Positions 55,901-62,575 of a DNA stretch of 64,000 bases are shown here, in pieces (the first letter of the stretch is position 1; each line of letters opens with the position of its first letter). A model generated the notes under the pieces. It was not told where the DNA came from and did not search any database. It was given only the letters and a program-made list of their open reading frames with translations. Origin of the DNA: WFQV01 sp964611145. Lineage in GTDB: Bacteria; Bacteroidota; Ignavibacteria; Ignavibacteriales; Melioribacteraceae. The position numbers and the translations under genes are program-made. The stretch is from assembly GCA_964611145.1 (NCBI GenBank), contig CAZSYM010000009.1:1-64000 (forward strand). Reading direction: 5' to 3'.

Positions 55901-58900
55901 GAGAATCGGTAATCCTAATTAATCCAGTAGATGTGGGAGACGTTGGCACACTCCAATTATAAAGTTGCAAGGAAGCATTAATCCCGGTAGCAATAGCACT
56001 CCACGTAGCACCGTTATCGGACGAATATTCAATATCCACAAGCGGGATATTGGAACTTTGCCAAGTAATAGCATAATTCTCGCCCACTTTCAACGCTTCC
56101 CCACCATTGGGAGTAGTAACTGTTAAATCGGCAATGGTAAATGTTGCATCGCTTTCATCTTGCACCGTAGGATGATTAACATCCGTCAATCTTATCAATG
56201 CTTGTGAAGTTAATTTGTTCGGGACCGTCCAGTTGTAACTCTCCGTAGTAGCATCCACATTATTTGCAATATTAGTCCAAGTAGCACCGTTATCGGTAGA
56301 ATAATCAATTTGCAACAAAAGAATAGAGCTTATATTATGCCACGTAATTGCGTGAATCGAACCCACCTGCCAGCGTTCGCCCCCGTTGGGCGAAGTGAGA
56401 CTCATACCCCCAATGGAAAACGTATTGTCGCTTATATCATAAACTTCCGTATTGCCGTTATCGGTAATTCTAATCAAAGCATTAGTAGTAACAGAATTAG
56501 GTATCGTCCAATTATAACTTTGATTCGATGCCGTAACAGCATCGCTAATTAAGTTCCATGAATTTCCATTATTGGTAGAATATTCAAGTTTAACCGTCGC
56601 AACAGATGAGTATGCCAACCATTTTATAGTTTGCACACTATTAACGGCATAACTTTCTCCCCCGTTAGGAGAAACGAGGTACAAGCTACTAATTGTAAAA
56701 GTGGTATCACTTTGATCATAAATATTGGCAGCAGGATTATCAGCATCACTAACTCTTACAAGAGCCTGACGGGTGGAATTATCCGGTACTGTCCAATTGT
56801 AAGAGCCTGCGGAAGCAGGCACGGAAGCGGTTATTACATTCCAAATAAATCCGTTATTTGTAGAATATTCAAGTTTCACATTGGTAACGGCGGAACTGTT
56901 CCACGTAATTGCAACCGTACTATCCACCATCAAAAATTCACCGCCGTTCGGAGCTGTCAATTGCAAGTGTTCAATCGAAAAAGTAGCATCGCTAACATCA
57001 TAAATATTCGTATTGTTCGCATCCGATACCCGAATCAATGCTTGGGAGGAAGGAGTATTACCTATACTCCACCTGTAAGTATCCGCCGCATTTTGATCCG
57101 ATGCCACCGTTACCCAACTGTTACCGCCATCTAATGATAATTCTATATTTATATTAGAAATATTTGAAGAAGCACTCCATGAAATTGTCTTAGTGGAATC
57201 GGTTTGATAATGCTCCCCACCGTTAGGAGTAAGCACAGACAAACTTGCTATTTTGAAAGGATCATCGCTGGTATCATAAAACGTAGGAGAATCCACACTA
57301 CTTATACGTATTTTCCCGTTGTCGGTTATGGTAGAAGGGACAGTCCATGAATAGGTACCCAAGGAAGCATCTACAGAAGAAGCAACTGTAATTGAATTTC
57401 CGTCGTAAACAAATTCAATTTTGACTTTCGAAATCGAGGAACTTGTCCATGTGATATTCTGAACACTTCCGGGTTGGAATCCCTCGCCACCGTTAGGAGA
57501 AGTTACTCTTAAAGTTGCAATTGTAAAATTGGCATCGGAAGTATCGCTAATTTCAGGTCCAAAGGAGTCCGAAATCCTTATTCTTGCTTGAGTAGTCGAA
57601 ATATTAGGGACGTTCCACGTATAATCCTTTAAAGTTGCCCGGACAGCGTTAGCTATTGTAATGAAACTATTTCCTCCGTCCGTAGAATATTGAAGTCTCA
57701 CATAATCCACACTGGAGCTAGCTTGCCATATAATGCTCTTCGTATGCCCAGAAAACAAAATTTCGCCTCCGTTGGGACTTTCGAGTTTTACAGCACCAAC
57801 CTTAAAAGGAGTCGAATTTGTAGCTGTAATATTTACATTATCTTCATTTATAATTCTTACATACATTTGTTTGGAGCTAATGGCGCCGGGAATACTCCAT
57901 GAATAGACCTGGTCGGCAGCATTAACATTTTTAGCTATCTCCGTCCAACTTCCCCCGCCATCGGTACTATATTGCAGGGTAACATTGTTAATGGCAGCAT
58001 TAGCGCTCCATTTTATTTTATGTGTACTACCCGCTTGCCATGCTTCGCCACCACTGGGAGTCAACAATCGCAAACTTGTAATAGTAAAGGGATTACTTAC
58101 ATCATAAATATCTGTTCCTGTTTCATAATCCCTTACTCGTATTTTTATATTACTCCCATCGAGAGATGTCGGAATAGACCAAGCATAACTACCTGTCACA
58201 GCATTTGTAACCGGAGTAATAGAATGCCAAGTGGTTCCATCCGTAGTATATTCAATAGCTACGGCAACCACTCCTTTGGAATTCCATTTTATTTTTTGAA
58301 CAGTTGCCGCTTGCCAGATTTCTCCCCCTGCAGGTGATGTTACATTAATACTCCCGATTGTAAAATCCGCATCGCTTTCATCATAAATGTTCGGATTACT
58401 AAGGCTAGTAATTTTTATTCTGGCTCTACGCGTAGGTATATCGGGAACAGTAAGTGAATACACTCCCGCAGAAGCTGAAACTGAAGAAACCAAATTGTTT
58501 CCGTAAGTTGCTCCGCCATCATTAGACAATTCTATTTTAACATTTCCGGAAATATTCGTTGTCCATTTAATCGTTTGTGTAGAACCTATAGTCCAACCTT
58601 CCCCGCCGTCAGGCGAAGTGACTTTTATACTACTAATTGTAAATTTATTATCACTCCTATCATCCACATTCGAATGTGCCGCGTCCCTAATACGAACAAG
58701 GACTTCATCAGAAGGAGTATAGGGTACGAGCCAAGAATAATTACCGGAACCCGCGTCCACACCATTTGCAACAGTGTTCCAACTAATTCCGTTATCCGTT
58801 GAATACTCAATCAAGAGCGAGGTAACATTGGTACTCAACCATTTTATAGTCTGATAACTACCGGAGAACCATTCCTCCCCACCATTAGGCGAAGTAAGAG

Positions 58901-59597
58901 AGAGAGAAGCTATACTAAACGTATCGCTATAAGCCACGTTCACAGAAGAATTGTTTAAATCAGTAATTCTTATCTGGACAGTCGAGCTTGGATTATCCGG
59001 GACAGTCCAATCGAAAGAGCCAAGAGTTGCATCCTCGGATGGAGAAATCGAAGCCCAGAGGTTCCCATCGACCGAATATTCTATTTTTACAAGCTTGATA
59101 TCGGCGCTTGCTGTCCAACGAATTGTATAAGTATCATAAACTTGTAACTTGTTAGCGGAAGTAGGAGCATCGACGTCCAATTGGGAAATAGTGAAATTAG
59201 CAGCGCTTTGAGCAATAATAGTCGGATCCGTCACGTCATAAATACGTATGCGAGCCTCCTGAGTAGAAGTATAATTGTTTTTATCTATCTTCCACTCATA
59301 TCGACCTGTGCTTGCCGGAACGGACGAAACCACAGTTTGCCAACTGGTACCCCCCGTTGTAGAAAGTTCTATCCTGACAAATTGCACCTGGGAACTATTC
59401 CAAACAATTGTATGCGTCGTACCGATTTTCCAAGTTTCCGTTCCATTGGGCGAAAGCAATTGAATCGATTTCGCCTTTATCAAATCGGAATTTCCTCTTT
59501 TAGCCGGAGCGTTGGTTTGCGCCCGCGATAATCCGACAAAAGCAAATAATAATACGAAAATACCGAAAGCAAAGAATTTCCGATTCTTCATAATCAA
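43953..59597 (-). CDS. Giant 5214-residue T9SS-sorted surface protein with 50 tandem Kre9/KNH-like modules
   Basis: One uninterrupted frame of 15.6 kb. A signal peptide (GIFVLLFAFVGLSRAQ) is followed by 50 modules of about 93 residues. The consensus runs LTSPNGGE.WQ.G, ITW.SS, V.IEYS.DNG..W, A..GSY.W.VP, then IRI.D.....D.SD..F.I. This is the bacterial form of the PF10342 (Kre9/KNH) Ig-like domain. After about residue 4700 come unique domains: an FN3-like one, a dockerin-like stretch near 4905-4972 (DFNNDKTIDVTDLNDFVAAW), a cohesin-like domain (about 4990-5120), and a type A T9SS sorting domain from NYPNPFNP to KKLLLLK (5127-5214). An elongated adhesin or stalk is likely. TTG 59597 sits six bases after AGGAG; ATG 59591 is the alternative. 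It lies 16 bases after the preceding gene. Confidence 0.9.
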   Translation of the reverse strand: MIMKNRKFFAFGIFVLLFAFVGLSRAQTNAPAKRGNSDLIKAKSIQLLSPNGTETWKIGTTHTIVWNSSQVQFVRIELSTTGGTSWQTVVSSVPASTGRYEWKIDKNNYTSTQEARIRIYDVTDPTIIAQSAANFTISQLDVDAPTSANKLQVYDTYTIRWTASADIKLVKIEYSVDGNLWASISPSEDATLGSFDWTVPDNPSSTVQIRITDLNNSSVNVAYSDTFSIASLSLTSPNGGEEWFSGSYQTIKWLSTNVTSLLIEYSTDNGISWNTVANGVDAGSGNYSWLVPYTPSDEVLVRIRDAAHSNVDDRSDNKFTISSIKVTSPDGGEGWTIGSTQTIKWTTNISGNVKIELSNDGGATYGNNLVSSVSASAGVYSLTVPDIPTRRARIKITSLSNPNIYDESDADFTIGSINVTSPAGGEIWQAATVQKIKWNSKGVVAVAIEYTTDGTTWHSITPVTNAVTGSYAWSIPTSLDGSNIKIRVRDYETGTDIYDVSNPFTITSLRLLTPSGGEAWQAGSTHKIKWSANAAINNVTLQYSTDGGGSWTEIAKNVNAADQVYSWSIPGAISSKQMYVRIINEDNVNITATNSTPFKVGAVKLESPNGGEILFSGHTKSIIWQASSSVDYVRLQYSTDGGNSFITIANAVRATLKDYTWNVPNISTTQARIRISDSFGPEISDTSDANFTIATLRVTSPNGGEGFQPGSVQNITWTSSSISKVKIEFVYDGNSITVASSVDASLGTYSWTVPSTITDNGKIRISSVDSPTFYDTSDDPFKIASLSVLTPNGGEHYQTDSTKTISWSASSNISNINIELSLDGGNSWVTVASDQNAADTYRWSIGNTPSSQALIRVSDANNTNIYDVSDATFSIEHLQLTAPNGGEFLMVDSTVAITWNSSAVTNVKLEYSTNNGFIWNVITASVPASAGSYNWTVPDNSTRQALVRVSDADNPAANIYDQSDTTFTISSLYLVSPNGGESYAVNSVQTIKWLAYSSVATVKLEYSTNNGNSWNLISDAVTASNQSYNWTIPNSVTTNALIRITDNGNTEVYDISDNTFSIGGMSLTSPNGGERWQVGSIHAITWHNISSILLLQIDYSTDNGATWTNIANNVDATTESYNWTVPNKLTSQALIRLTDVNHPTVQDESDATFTIADLTVTTPNGGEALKVGENYAITWQSSNIPLVDIEYSSDNGATWSAIATGINASLQLYNWSVPTSPTSTGLIRITDSQHNEINDISDANFSIISLSLTSPNGGEAWQIGDRKQITWTHGGVSTIKIEYSSDNGSNWNTIVQNVNADDLSYNWTVPNSPSASYLVKITDETRSDIYDVSSANFTVGAITVTQPNGSSNWKSGTTNEIKWTATDGLGIVNLAYSTDNGTTWNVIANSVPASSQSYYWTIPGNISSATSKVKISHGVSGSEISATSNAFTINSLQLTSPNGGEYFQAGTTEKIEWNSSVVNSIDIEYSTNKGSSWQSIVNSYPATNGFYNWNVPSNLSTTQALVRIKDANNSSILDSSDAVFKIGWVKLFVPTADSVWQSGKSFDVVWDASSSVKLVRLDYSTDFGTSWNVISSAATASADTFRWSIPSGIASNQMKVRISDAQSSLGIIAVSDAFTVLTLNVVSPNGGESWQAGSTHNITWNGSGSLISQIDIFYSTDDGSTWTSIANNVAASSGSYSWKVPNKVSSQAKIKIVDSHNKRIYDVSDDNFTINTIEITSPVSGTEFQTGMSEVIKWAASNINNVRIEYSTDNGGTWNTIVSSVAASLGKYEWTVPAGAATNQAKVRIYSVDDNSVGDESDLFKIKTLNLISPAGGEIWQAASAHNVTWNAQLVGNVDLKYSTDGGKTWNALATNIDASLGTYSWTLPANVSTTNAFVKVFETGNTDIVDSNGTPFSIGNLAVTSPVTGNELQAGGSFTIKWDAASVQNIKIEYSLDNGGTWNTIVSSIAASLGEYSWNVPSTAYSTQAVIRITSVEDPTFSDLSDIFKIKLLQVSSPNGGEVLQSGATAKIKWSSQLVNNINIYYSSDGGANWHAVASGINASSGSYDWNVPAGVTTSNAFVKVVDASNSQISDTSDASFTIGALTVTAPLTGDIMQAGKTFTIKWSNNGLANVKIEYSTDNGTNWKEIIASIAADLGQYLWTVPQGISSKQAKIKLTSVSDPNFNAESGIFTIKNLQLTAPKGGEVWHAGSTQQIKWNAGEINQISIYYTTNAGKLWTQLAVNVNASAGSYDWSIPATMNTTEGYVKIIDVSNASILDSSSSAFTIASLSLTSPTASSEWQAGETYQITWTSSSVSNLKLEYSTDNGGTWNTIVNSLNASLGAYSWKVPSNISTNQALVKASAVSDPTFYDSSPTFEIKRLELTSPNGGEYWLAGTSQNITWISGQVNLVSIYYSTDGGNTFGTIAENVSAAGGKYTWNIPATVTSNSALVKIIDVNNSAVKARSSNLFTISILAITSPTTGDEWQAGTKRTIKWSASNAGNITLEYSLDGSNWQSITSVNSDAQLFDWTLPSTISSASAFIRATSEYSNNVRSVSKAFAIKKLDLLTPDGNEKWLAGTSHNITWSSGAVASVNIYVSTNDGSTWTSVKKNQSASAGQYTWNVPSNISTNEALIKIEDASNSNITDISSNVFSISSLALTYPTGGERLQEGKTYSITWDGASTFNEVKLEYSTDGGTNWITIVNATPSSNHSYNWTVPSGIATSRARVRVIDLPDENFASSSADFTIVNLKLTAPVGGEYLQSGKNATITWQSTLVNNVTLEYSVDGGSSWNTIITGQNASLGSYVWNIPAGVASDNAVIKISDDLNASISSQSSANFRIGDVLVKSPNGGELLNAGTTTTITWQNSSNINNVKIEYSTDNGTTWNSIIDNTPADGSYDWAIPSSVTSDKCLIRISDAESSLGIYDVSDNPFIIDALILTAPNGGENFKVASTQKITWQSVSSISKVKLEYKLGNGSWNLIANNVAASSGSYDWLIPNAPSDSVYVRVSDPNNPSFSDVSADAFRIADVAVIQPNGNEKWQTGTAHEIKWRNSSNVDSVDIYYSVTAGSWNFIAREKATAGKYSWTTPAVPSTKYLIKVQDAIAGATVADSSDANFTLSKIEFLVSYSGRKILAGSTHLLQWESSSDIDTLELRYSIDGGSTWNLIARLKGSVQQYSWKVPYGISTDKAMFSLRDFHNPEIGDTTVTFTITSSKILLTQPNGGESLINGSQYQIKWTADASINTVRLELSTDDGASWADTIASAISASDGAYTWLVPSNIATSTARIKVVDELNQFIADSSDASFTIGGLRLVAPSGGEHWQGGTTQNIVWTASSNIANIKIEFSSDNGSTWQTIVSSTPANAGSYAWTLPNISSTKSLVKISDVTSAQITASSASAFTISLLKLTSPNGGEDIQVGKTWTITWVNSDDISKIMLEYSKDNINWNPITSQPVDASQGQYSWDVSGISCSKTNYIRISDFADSRIYDINDANFTLKQLEITIPNGGENWEVQSSHQIEWDYCNVDSVILEYSLNGGVSWVKIDTVKANSMKYMWTLPKDTSTLAVVRIKDYDNPSINVTSNKFNIYTPSLALISPNGGENFQAGKRIKIKWNSSWISALKIEYSFDDGAHWKALENSYPADSQYYYWTLPDTATTQGRVKLTDVANPSIVDSSVSPFKISRLRIISPIGGEFWVSGTTHKIKWKSEGSISTVSLKYTLDGKTWYAVPGGNTLSASADSFAWNIGQNLSSAVAKVKVVALEGDSVEAVSPDVFKIGWINVTLPAGGEILQANKYTPIQWKKSTSITSIKIDLWDVSKKAKTNIVTVNKDTTLYSWLVSKDLDIDSAKIIVSDEESNYKIADTSNVFSIRTLRITAPDSNTNWRAGTKHQIKWTCSSLIDSVTLEFSTDKGATWNLITSKPLKASVLKYDWDIPQKISSDNCYVRITQKNNVAMQDTSALFTIYTPSLKVLSPNGNEYLTAGHNVRIKWEAGFVTSLVLEFSSDNGNTWDTLASPVNATTGYYDWSIPNNLSVTQGLIRIQDFSDPNRYDVSDGTFTIGWIKVSAPSSGSHFRTGLPMTINWTASNSVGSVDIYYAMAGDTIPIFTNVLPSLGTKTWTDLPSVATDSLKIIVFDSNSKKKLFGASDYVSVSILNVTYPNGGEFLTSGGKTKITWTASSNISRVKIRRFTRKDGWSIITPSAVATAGSYEWTIPSTLISDSVLIEVSDVQYPNVADTSDAVFRVGSLKLLSLRNGERIRENTNYKVTWSASSNIKTIELAYKTSTGNTWSPIAVLPADSFYVWKIPATPSNDCYIRVRDVNNTTLYDTNATPFTIARLKLTSPVGGEYFQAGTDRSYYIKFEKQFVDHIKLEYTRDYTANPVKWETILIPTTTGTEYEWSELKNMGLNDASDKYKIRVVDMDYPDVADTVDAPVTVSYLRLVAPNGGGSEKIGTRYDVQWFASSSTIKNVNLAIKTSKDPDYGVPINANPISAADLSYVWNILTKADPKVQMKIYDADHPEIYDESDSSFIISSISLTSPDGGERWQIGKTYPITWTSEYIDKVILQYNLTGKDEDWQNVPNAGYQSSSSGSGSFNWYLEDGVVFPTDNAKVRIISSQFSNIRDTSSHNFSIVRLRVTEPNTRIAWNNGSTQKISWDSDKLDSVRIFLDFGSGGALLPIAGPISATKDNPYMWTVPQGIATNKARIIVRDYIDASIADTSDAEFVIGPAPVITIPERYQGGIIKIIWNFDTPGEKLQITGLDWKFSNANTFTSGGTGLIISQNEYTGPVIDDTIKWNSRSYVDKFEGFIDIKVTFHSEFNVDYVLEKDSVKIDNKAPEFKNSSVKIIQNPFLYGWDKVLITWNTAVDSSRPVVVSLSSSESALNNVGTVGDSLIVRDLKTATIYDFKINVTDALGNTESYSHSFTTYNLADFNNDKTIDVTDLNDFVAAWSSKDSVYGADMYPYVGDFPYVEVNGDMELAIEDMVTFVNMWYYDKIHLALPKRAFNMAGIIPDERQQIQFRKGENILTIPIDISDVKQNLSSFSIKMNYDNSVFDIDSVRFEGAVNENNIALVYNDSARGILYVDFAELGGNVTAKRYSLKAKVKANLDRFNPTDSVFVEYSGLNKAGNKVFAKNVVYSLKQIPDKYKLYQNYPNPFNPATAIEYDLPKPSHVTLTIYNILGQRVATLVNKVQKEGSYRVILDASKISGGLSTGVYIYRFTAGKFSQTKKLLLLK
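45484..59469 (-). repeat. Array of 50 tandem protein-coding repeats, about 280 bp each
   Basis: By hand segmentation at each F-x-I boundary I count 50 modules across about 13,985 bases, mean near 280 bases (93 residues). Protein similarity between neighbours is moderate and the DNA is diverged, so most copies are old. Modules 40, 41, 44 and 46-50 are the most altered. Individual units differ by a few codons, mainly in the loop after the DGG..W motif. Confidence 0.9.
51690..54460 (-). repeat. Higher-order repeat: five two-module units within the giant gene
   Basis: Modules 19-28 alternate between two types. Type A has NGGTWNTIV and ASLG.Y.W, ends in a short DP.F.D.S..F.I boundary, and is followed by a linker beginning with Lys (KTL, KLL, KNL, KRL, KKL). 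Type B has I.YS.DGG and NAS.GSYDW.PA, ends D.SNS.I.DSS...F.I, and is followed by a linker beginning Gly, Ala or Ser. Five A-B units of about 555 bases fill the span, which suggests block duplication of a pair. Confidence 0.75.
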
Positions 59598-59613
59598 AGC
59601 GCTCTCCTAAACT

Positions 59614-61032
59614 TTAATAATTTATCTTTATTATTGGCGAAAAAACAATATAAGTGTCCCTGCGGAAAAACGGCATACGAGACTTGGAAATTCCGAAAGA
59701 GGTAAAGAACTTAAAATCCAATCCTATTACATTGCTCAGAAGAAAATGAGCTTTTATACCGGCATAACCGTAACTTTTTGTAATATTGTAGCTGAATTGA
59801 GTAGCAATATCATGAATCAGCAAACCCGTATATTCGCTCAACCCCACATCCACACTAATCATATGCTCGAAATTTCCAGAAGGAGAAGGATTTACTTCTA
59901 TCAAGTCGCTAACCTTAGGATCTAGCAGATAATGATAAACATCATAGCTTGTTAAACCCAAGGAAGCATAAAACCAACCAAGATTCATGATTTCCAAAAT
60001 ATCATTGTAACGAGCAACAAAACTGACAAAATTCCTGTTGGCATAAAACTGCGATTTGTAGCTAAGATTATAATTGGACGTTTTATACGTAGTAATGGAA
60101 AACATTCCCGTAAGGGTTAAATCAAGGTTATCCAATTCATGTGTAAACAATCGGAAAGGATTGCCAAATATCTTAAAATAAATGTTCGAACCAGAGTGAA
60201 AAAGTCGAGGTCCATAATCGTCTTTGTTAAATTCAAGCATGGTTTGACGGACGGGAATACCGTAGCCAATTTCAACAGAATACGACAAGTACGGCTCGTT
60301 ATTTTTCAGATGGTCGATATAAGAAACCCTCACTCCCGGGAAAATATCGGGATAATACCACCCCGGAAAGAGAATATAATCATTTCCCCACTTACTAAAG
60401 AAAGAAACCAAATATTTATTTTTGTCTGCCGTAGTAATGCTCCAAAATTGCACATAAGGATCGAAGAGCGTCATATACAAATCAAAATTATAAGCCTGTT
60501 TATTCCCGAAAGGTTCCTTTGTCAAATCGGTATATGCATAAAATTGTTCTTTCAAATCATTATAAATGGTTTCGCCCAAAATATCTTTTATAAACACATA
60601 ATCATTAATGGGGTCAAAAAAGTATTCCCGAACGGTCTCCGGTTCTTTTGAAGAATCAATAGCGGCAACTTTCTTTTCGGTAAAGAATCTTAACTGGTCT
60701 ATCTCGTCATCATAATACCTTTTCCTCAATTCAATAAAGACATTACCCGCATAAATCTCTTCCGTTTTCTTCAAAAGTTCTTCACGCGTAGGTTTTTTCC
60801 CATTTATCAACAAGCCATTGTTCACAATAAATCTATTAAATATCTCCCTTACATAGATAGGATCGGTAACATACCATTTATTCTTAAGATCATTGAAAGC
60901 TATTGTATTATATTCCAGATTACGGTAGATTTTTTCCAATCGCTTTATTTTTAAGCTATCTGTCTTTTCTTGTGCGGAGAGATTTCCTCCCCATACCAAC
61001 AAACCTAAAAGGATACTTGTAACAATTTTCAT
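59614..61032 (-). CDS. Outer-membrane protein of unknown family (paralogue of the 62576-63976 product)
   Basis: Protein of 472 residues with a signal peptide (GLLVWGGNLSAQ). The N-terminal domain (about 20-160) carries LEYNTIAFNDLKNKW, VREIFNRFIVNNGLL and RKRYYDDEI. The rest is strand-rich and ends FSPIIKINY, the aromatic ending of an outer-membrane barrel. The protein encoded at 62576-63976 shares all these motifs and the same ending, so they are paralogues. I recognise no named family. It lies 16 bases before the giant adhesin gene on the same strand, so it is a candidate partner for export, anchoring or assembly of that protein. Confidence 0.7.
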   Translation of the reverse strand: MKIVTSILLGLLVWGGNLSAQEKTDSLKIKRLEKIYRNLEYNTIAFNDLKNKWYVTDPIYVREIFNRFIVNNGLLINGKKPTREELLKKTEEIYAGNVFIELRKRYYDDEIDQLRFFTEKKVAAIDSSKEPETVREYFFDPINDYVFIKDILGETIYNDLKEQFYAYTDLTKEPFGNKQAYNFDLYMTLFDPYVQFWSITTADKNKYLVSFFSKWGNDYILFPGWYYPDIFPGVRVSYIDHLKNNEPYLSYSVEIGYGIPVRQTMLEFNKDDYGPRLFHSGSNIYFKIFGNPFRLFTHELDNLDLTLTGMFSITTYKTSNYNLSYKSQFYANRNFVSFVARYNDILEIMNLGWFYASLGLTSYDVYHYLLDPKVSDLIEVNPSPSGNFEHMISVDVGLSEYTGLLIHDIATQFSYNITKSYGYAGIKAHFLLSNVIGLDFKFFTSFGISKSRMPFFRRDTYIVFSPIIKINY

Positions 61033-61047
61033 CTTTATTTCCCGTGT

Positions 61048-62568
61048 TTAAAAACCAAAGCGATAATTAAGTCCAATCATGGTACTTTTAGCATTTTCCC
61101 ACGGTCGTACTTTCCGAAACAAAGGTTCCGTAATATAAGAAGCGGTAAAACGAACAACGTGATTGGGCTTTAACTTCAACAATTGTAACCAAAAGTCAAA
61201 CTTTAATATGCTATCGTACAGTCTCATATTTGCGGCAAACAATTGATTCCCCTTCGGGACGAAATTAATATAAAGCTTAAAATATGGTTGAAATTGATTG
61301 TAAACCAAACTCGTAGCGACTCTCCCTCTATAATAAACAGCTTTATTCACGTTGTAACGTCCCACTCCAACATCAAAACGCATGCGGAGATTTCTTTCTT
61401 GATTTGTGTTCCAATAAAAAGACATGGTAAAAAACATCTGAGTAAAAGAGAAATAGGCGGTAGAACTATCCGATGGTCCAAAAGTAACGTACGGATTTTC
61501 GTAATCTTCCGTACCAGATGCAAAATAAAAGTTGAGAAAAGGTAATCCGAAAGCTCGCGTGGTTTTAATATCCATAACCACACCGGAACCCACATTCAAA
61601 TGCGGACGTTCTGAAAAGACAAAAGGCAAGCTGGTAACCAAAGAAGCGGTATTGAGTCTGAAACGTCCCAAAATACGAGCATCAATTATAAAATCTTTCC
61701 TTACATTACGCTTGGCACCAGAAAGAAAAATTAAAGAACGAATTCCCGCACTCATTGTCATATTTTGAAAAGGAAGAAGGTTCAACAATTCATTTTTCCA
61801 ATTTAACTCCGCACTAATGGAATTATTATCCCACTGCATAAATTTACTATAGAAAAATGTCAATGTGGAAAAATCATAGCTAACCTTGTAAGGATTATTA
61901 GCGCCACCGGCAGCTTTGGAACCAGGACGGATAAAACGACGAGAACGTCCTTTCTTACTTTGCGTATCCTTGGGATACATATGCGGACTATTGGCATACA
62001 TAAAGTTCAGATAATCCAAATTATCGGGTGCCGAAATTCCTTTGCTTTTATGAACCTCTTTATCCACGTGAATCTTCAACAAAGTTTGAGGAGTATTTTC
62101 TTTCAGGAGTTGTTTTAATTTATCCAAAAGTTTGTTGTAAATCGCTCGATGATTAAAATAAAGAAGCTGCAAATCCTCAAAATCCAATACTATTTCCACT
62201 TTCGGTTGAGCTTCGGTAGCATTTTGAAAAAATTTCTGTCCCCCGCCCACAGAAGGCGGAATAACTTCTTTAATCAATATAAGGACAGGGTCATTAAAAT
62301 CTATATTTTCCGGCATATAGATAAATTCATATTTTACCCCTTCCATCAGCTCGAAACTGAATTTAGTCCCGTCTTTACGAGGAATATTTTGAAAAGGCTT
62401 TACTTCTTCGGCTTTCAAAGGTTCAAACGATACTTCCCAAAGATTTAAATATGTATTATCCTCTTTAATCTTTTTGTTTATTTTCTCGAATAATTTGTCA
62501 ACCGTTTGAGCATTAAGAAGAAGAGGCAATAAAAACAAAAAGATTACACGTAAGAAAATTCTTCTCAT
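61048..62568 (-). CDS. Outer-membrane beta-barrel protein of unknown family
   Basis: Protein of 506 residues with a signal peptide (FLFLLPLLLNAQ). Residues about 20-210 form a soluble domain (SFELMEGVKYEFIYMPENID, KVEIVLDFEDLQLLYFNHRA) with a basic linker near 205-220 (KKGRSRRFIRPGSKAAGG). From about 225 the sequence is alternating strands with many aromatics, ending LNYRFGF, typical of a barrel. It is sandwiched between two paralogous outer-membrane genes, with gaps of 7 and 15 bases, and upstream of the giant adhesin. It shows no PorP/SprF or PorV signature that I can recognise. A shared complex is inferred from gene order only. Confidence 0.68.
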   Translation of the reverse strand: MRRIFLRVIFLFLLPLLLNAQTVDKLFEKINKKIKEDNTYLNLWEVSFEPLKAEEVKPFQNIPRKDGTKFSFELMEGVKYEFIYMPENIDFNDPVLILIKEVIPPSVGGGQKFFQNATEAQPKVEIVLDFEDLQLLYFNHRAIYNKLLDKLKQLLKENTPQTLLKIHVDKEVHKSKGISAPDNLDYLNFMYANSPHMYPKDTQSKKGRSRRFIRPGSKAAGGANNPYKVSYDFSTLTFFYSKFMQWDNNSISAELNWKNELLNLLPFQNMTMSAGIRSLIFLSGAKRNVRKDFIIDARILGRFRLNTASLVTSLPFVFSERPHLNVGSGVVMDIKTTRAFGLPFLNFYFASGTEDYENPYVTFGPSDSSTAYFSFTQMFFTMSFYWNTNQERNLRMRFDVGVGRYNVNKAVYYRGRVATSLVYNQFQPYFKLYINFVPKGNQLFAANMRLYDSILKFDFWLQLLKLKPNHVVRFTASYITEPLFRKVRPWENAKSTMIGLNYRFGF

Positions 62569-62575
62569 AATTATT

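Noticed and set aside
45484..59469. Regular 280-base periodicity as a possible CRISPR or satellite array
   Set aside because: The units are protein-coding in one open frame, diverged at the DNA level, and have no repeat-spacer structure.
43980..59531. Many plus-strand ORFs of 60-315 residues across the giant gene
   Set aside because: They recur with the repeat period and are shadows of the repeated minus-strand codons.
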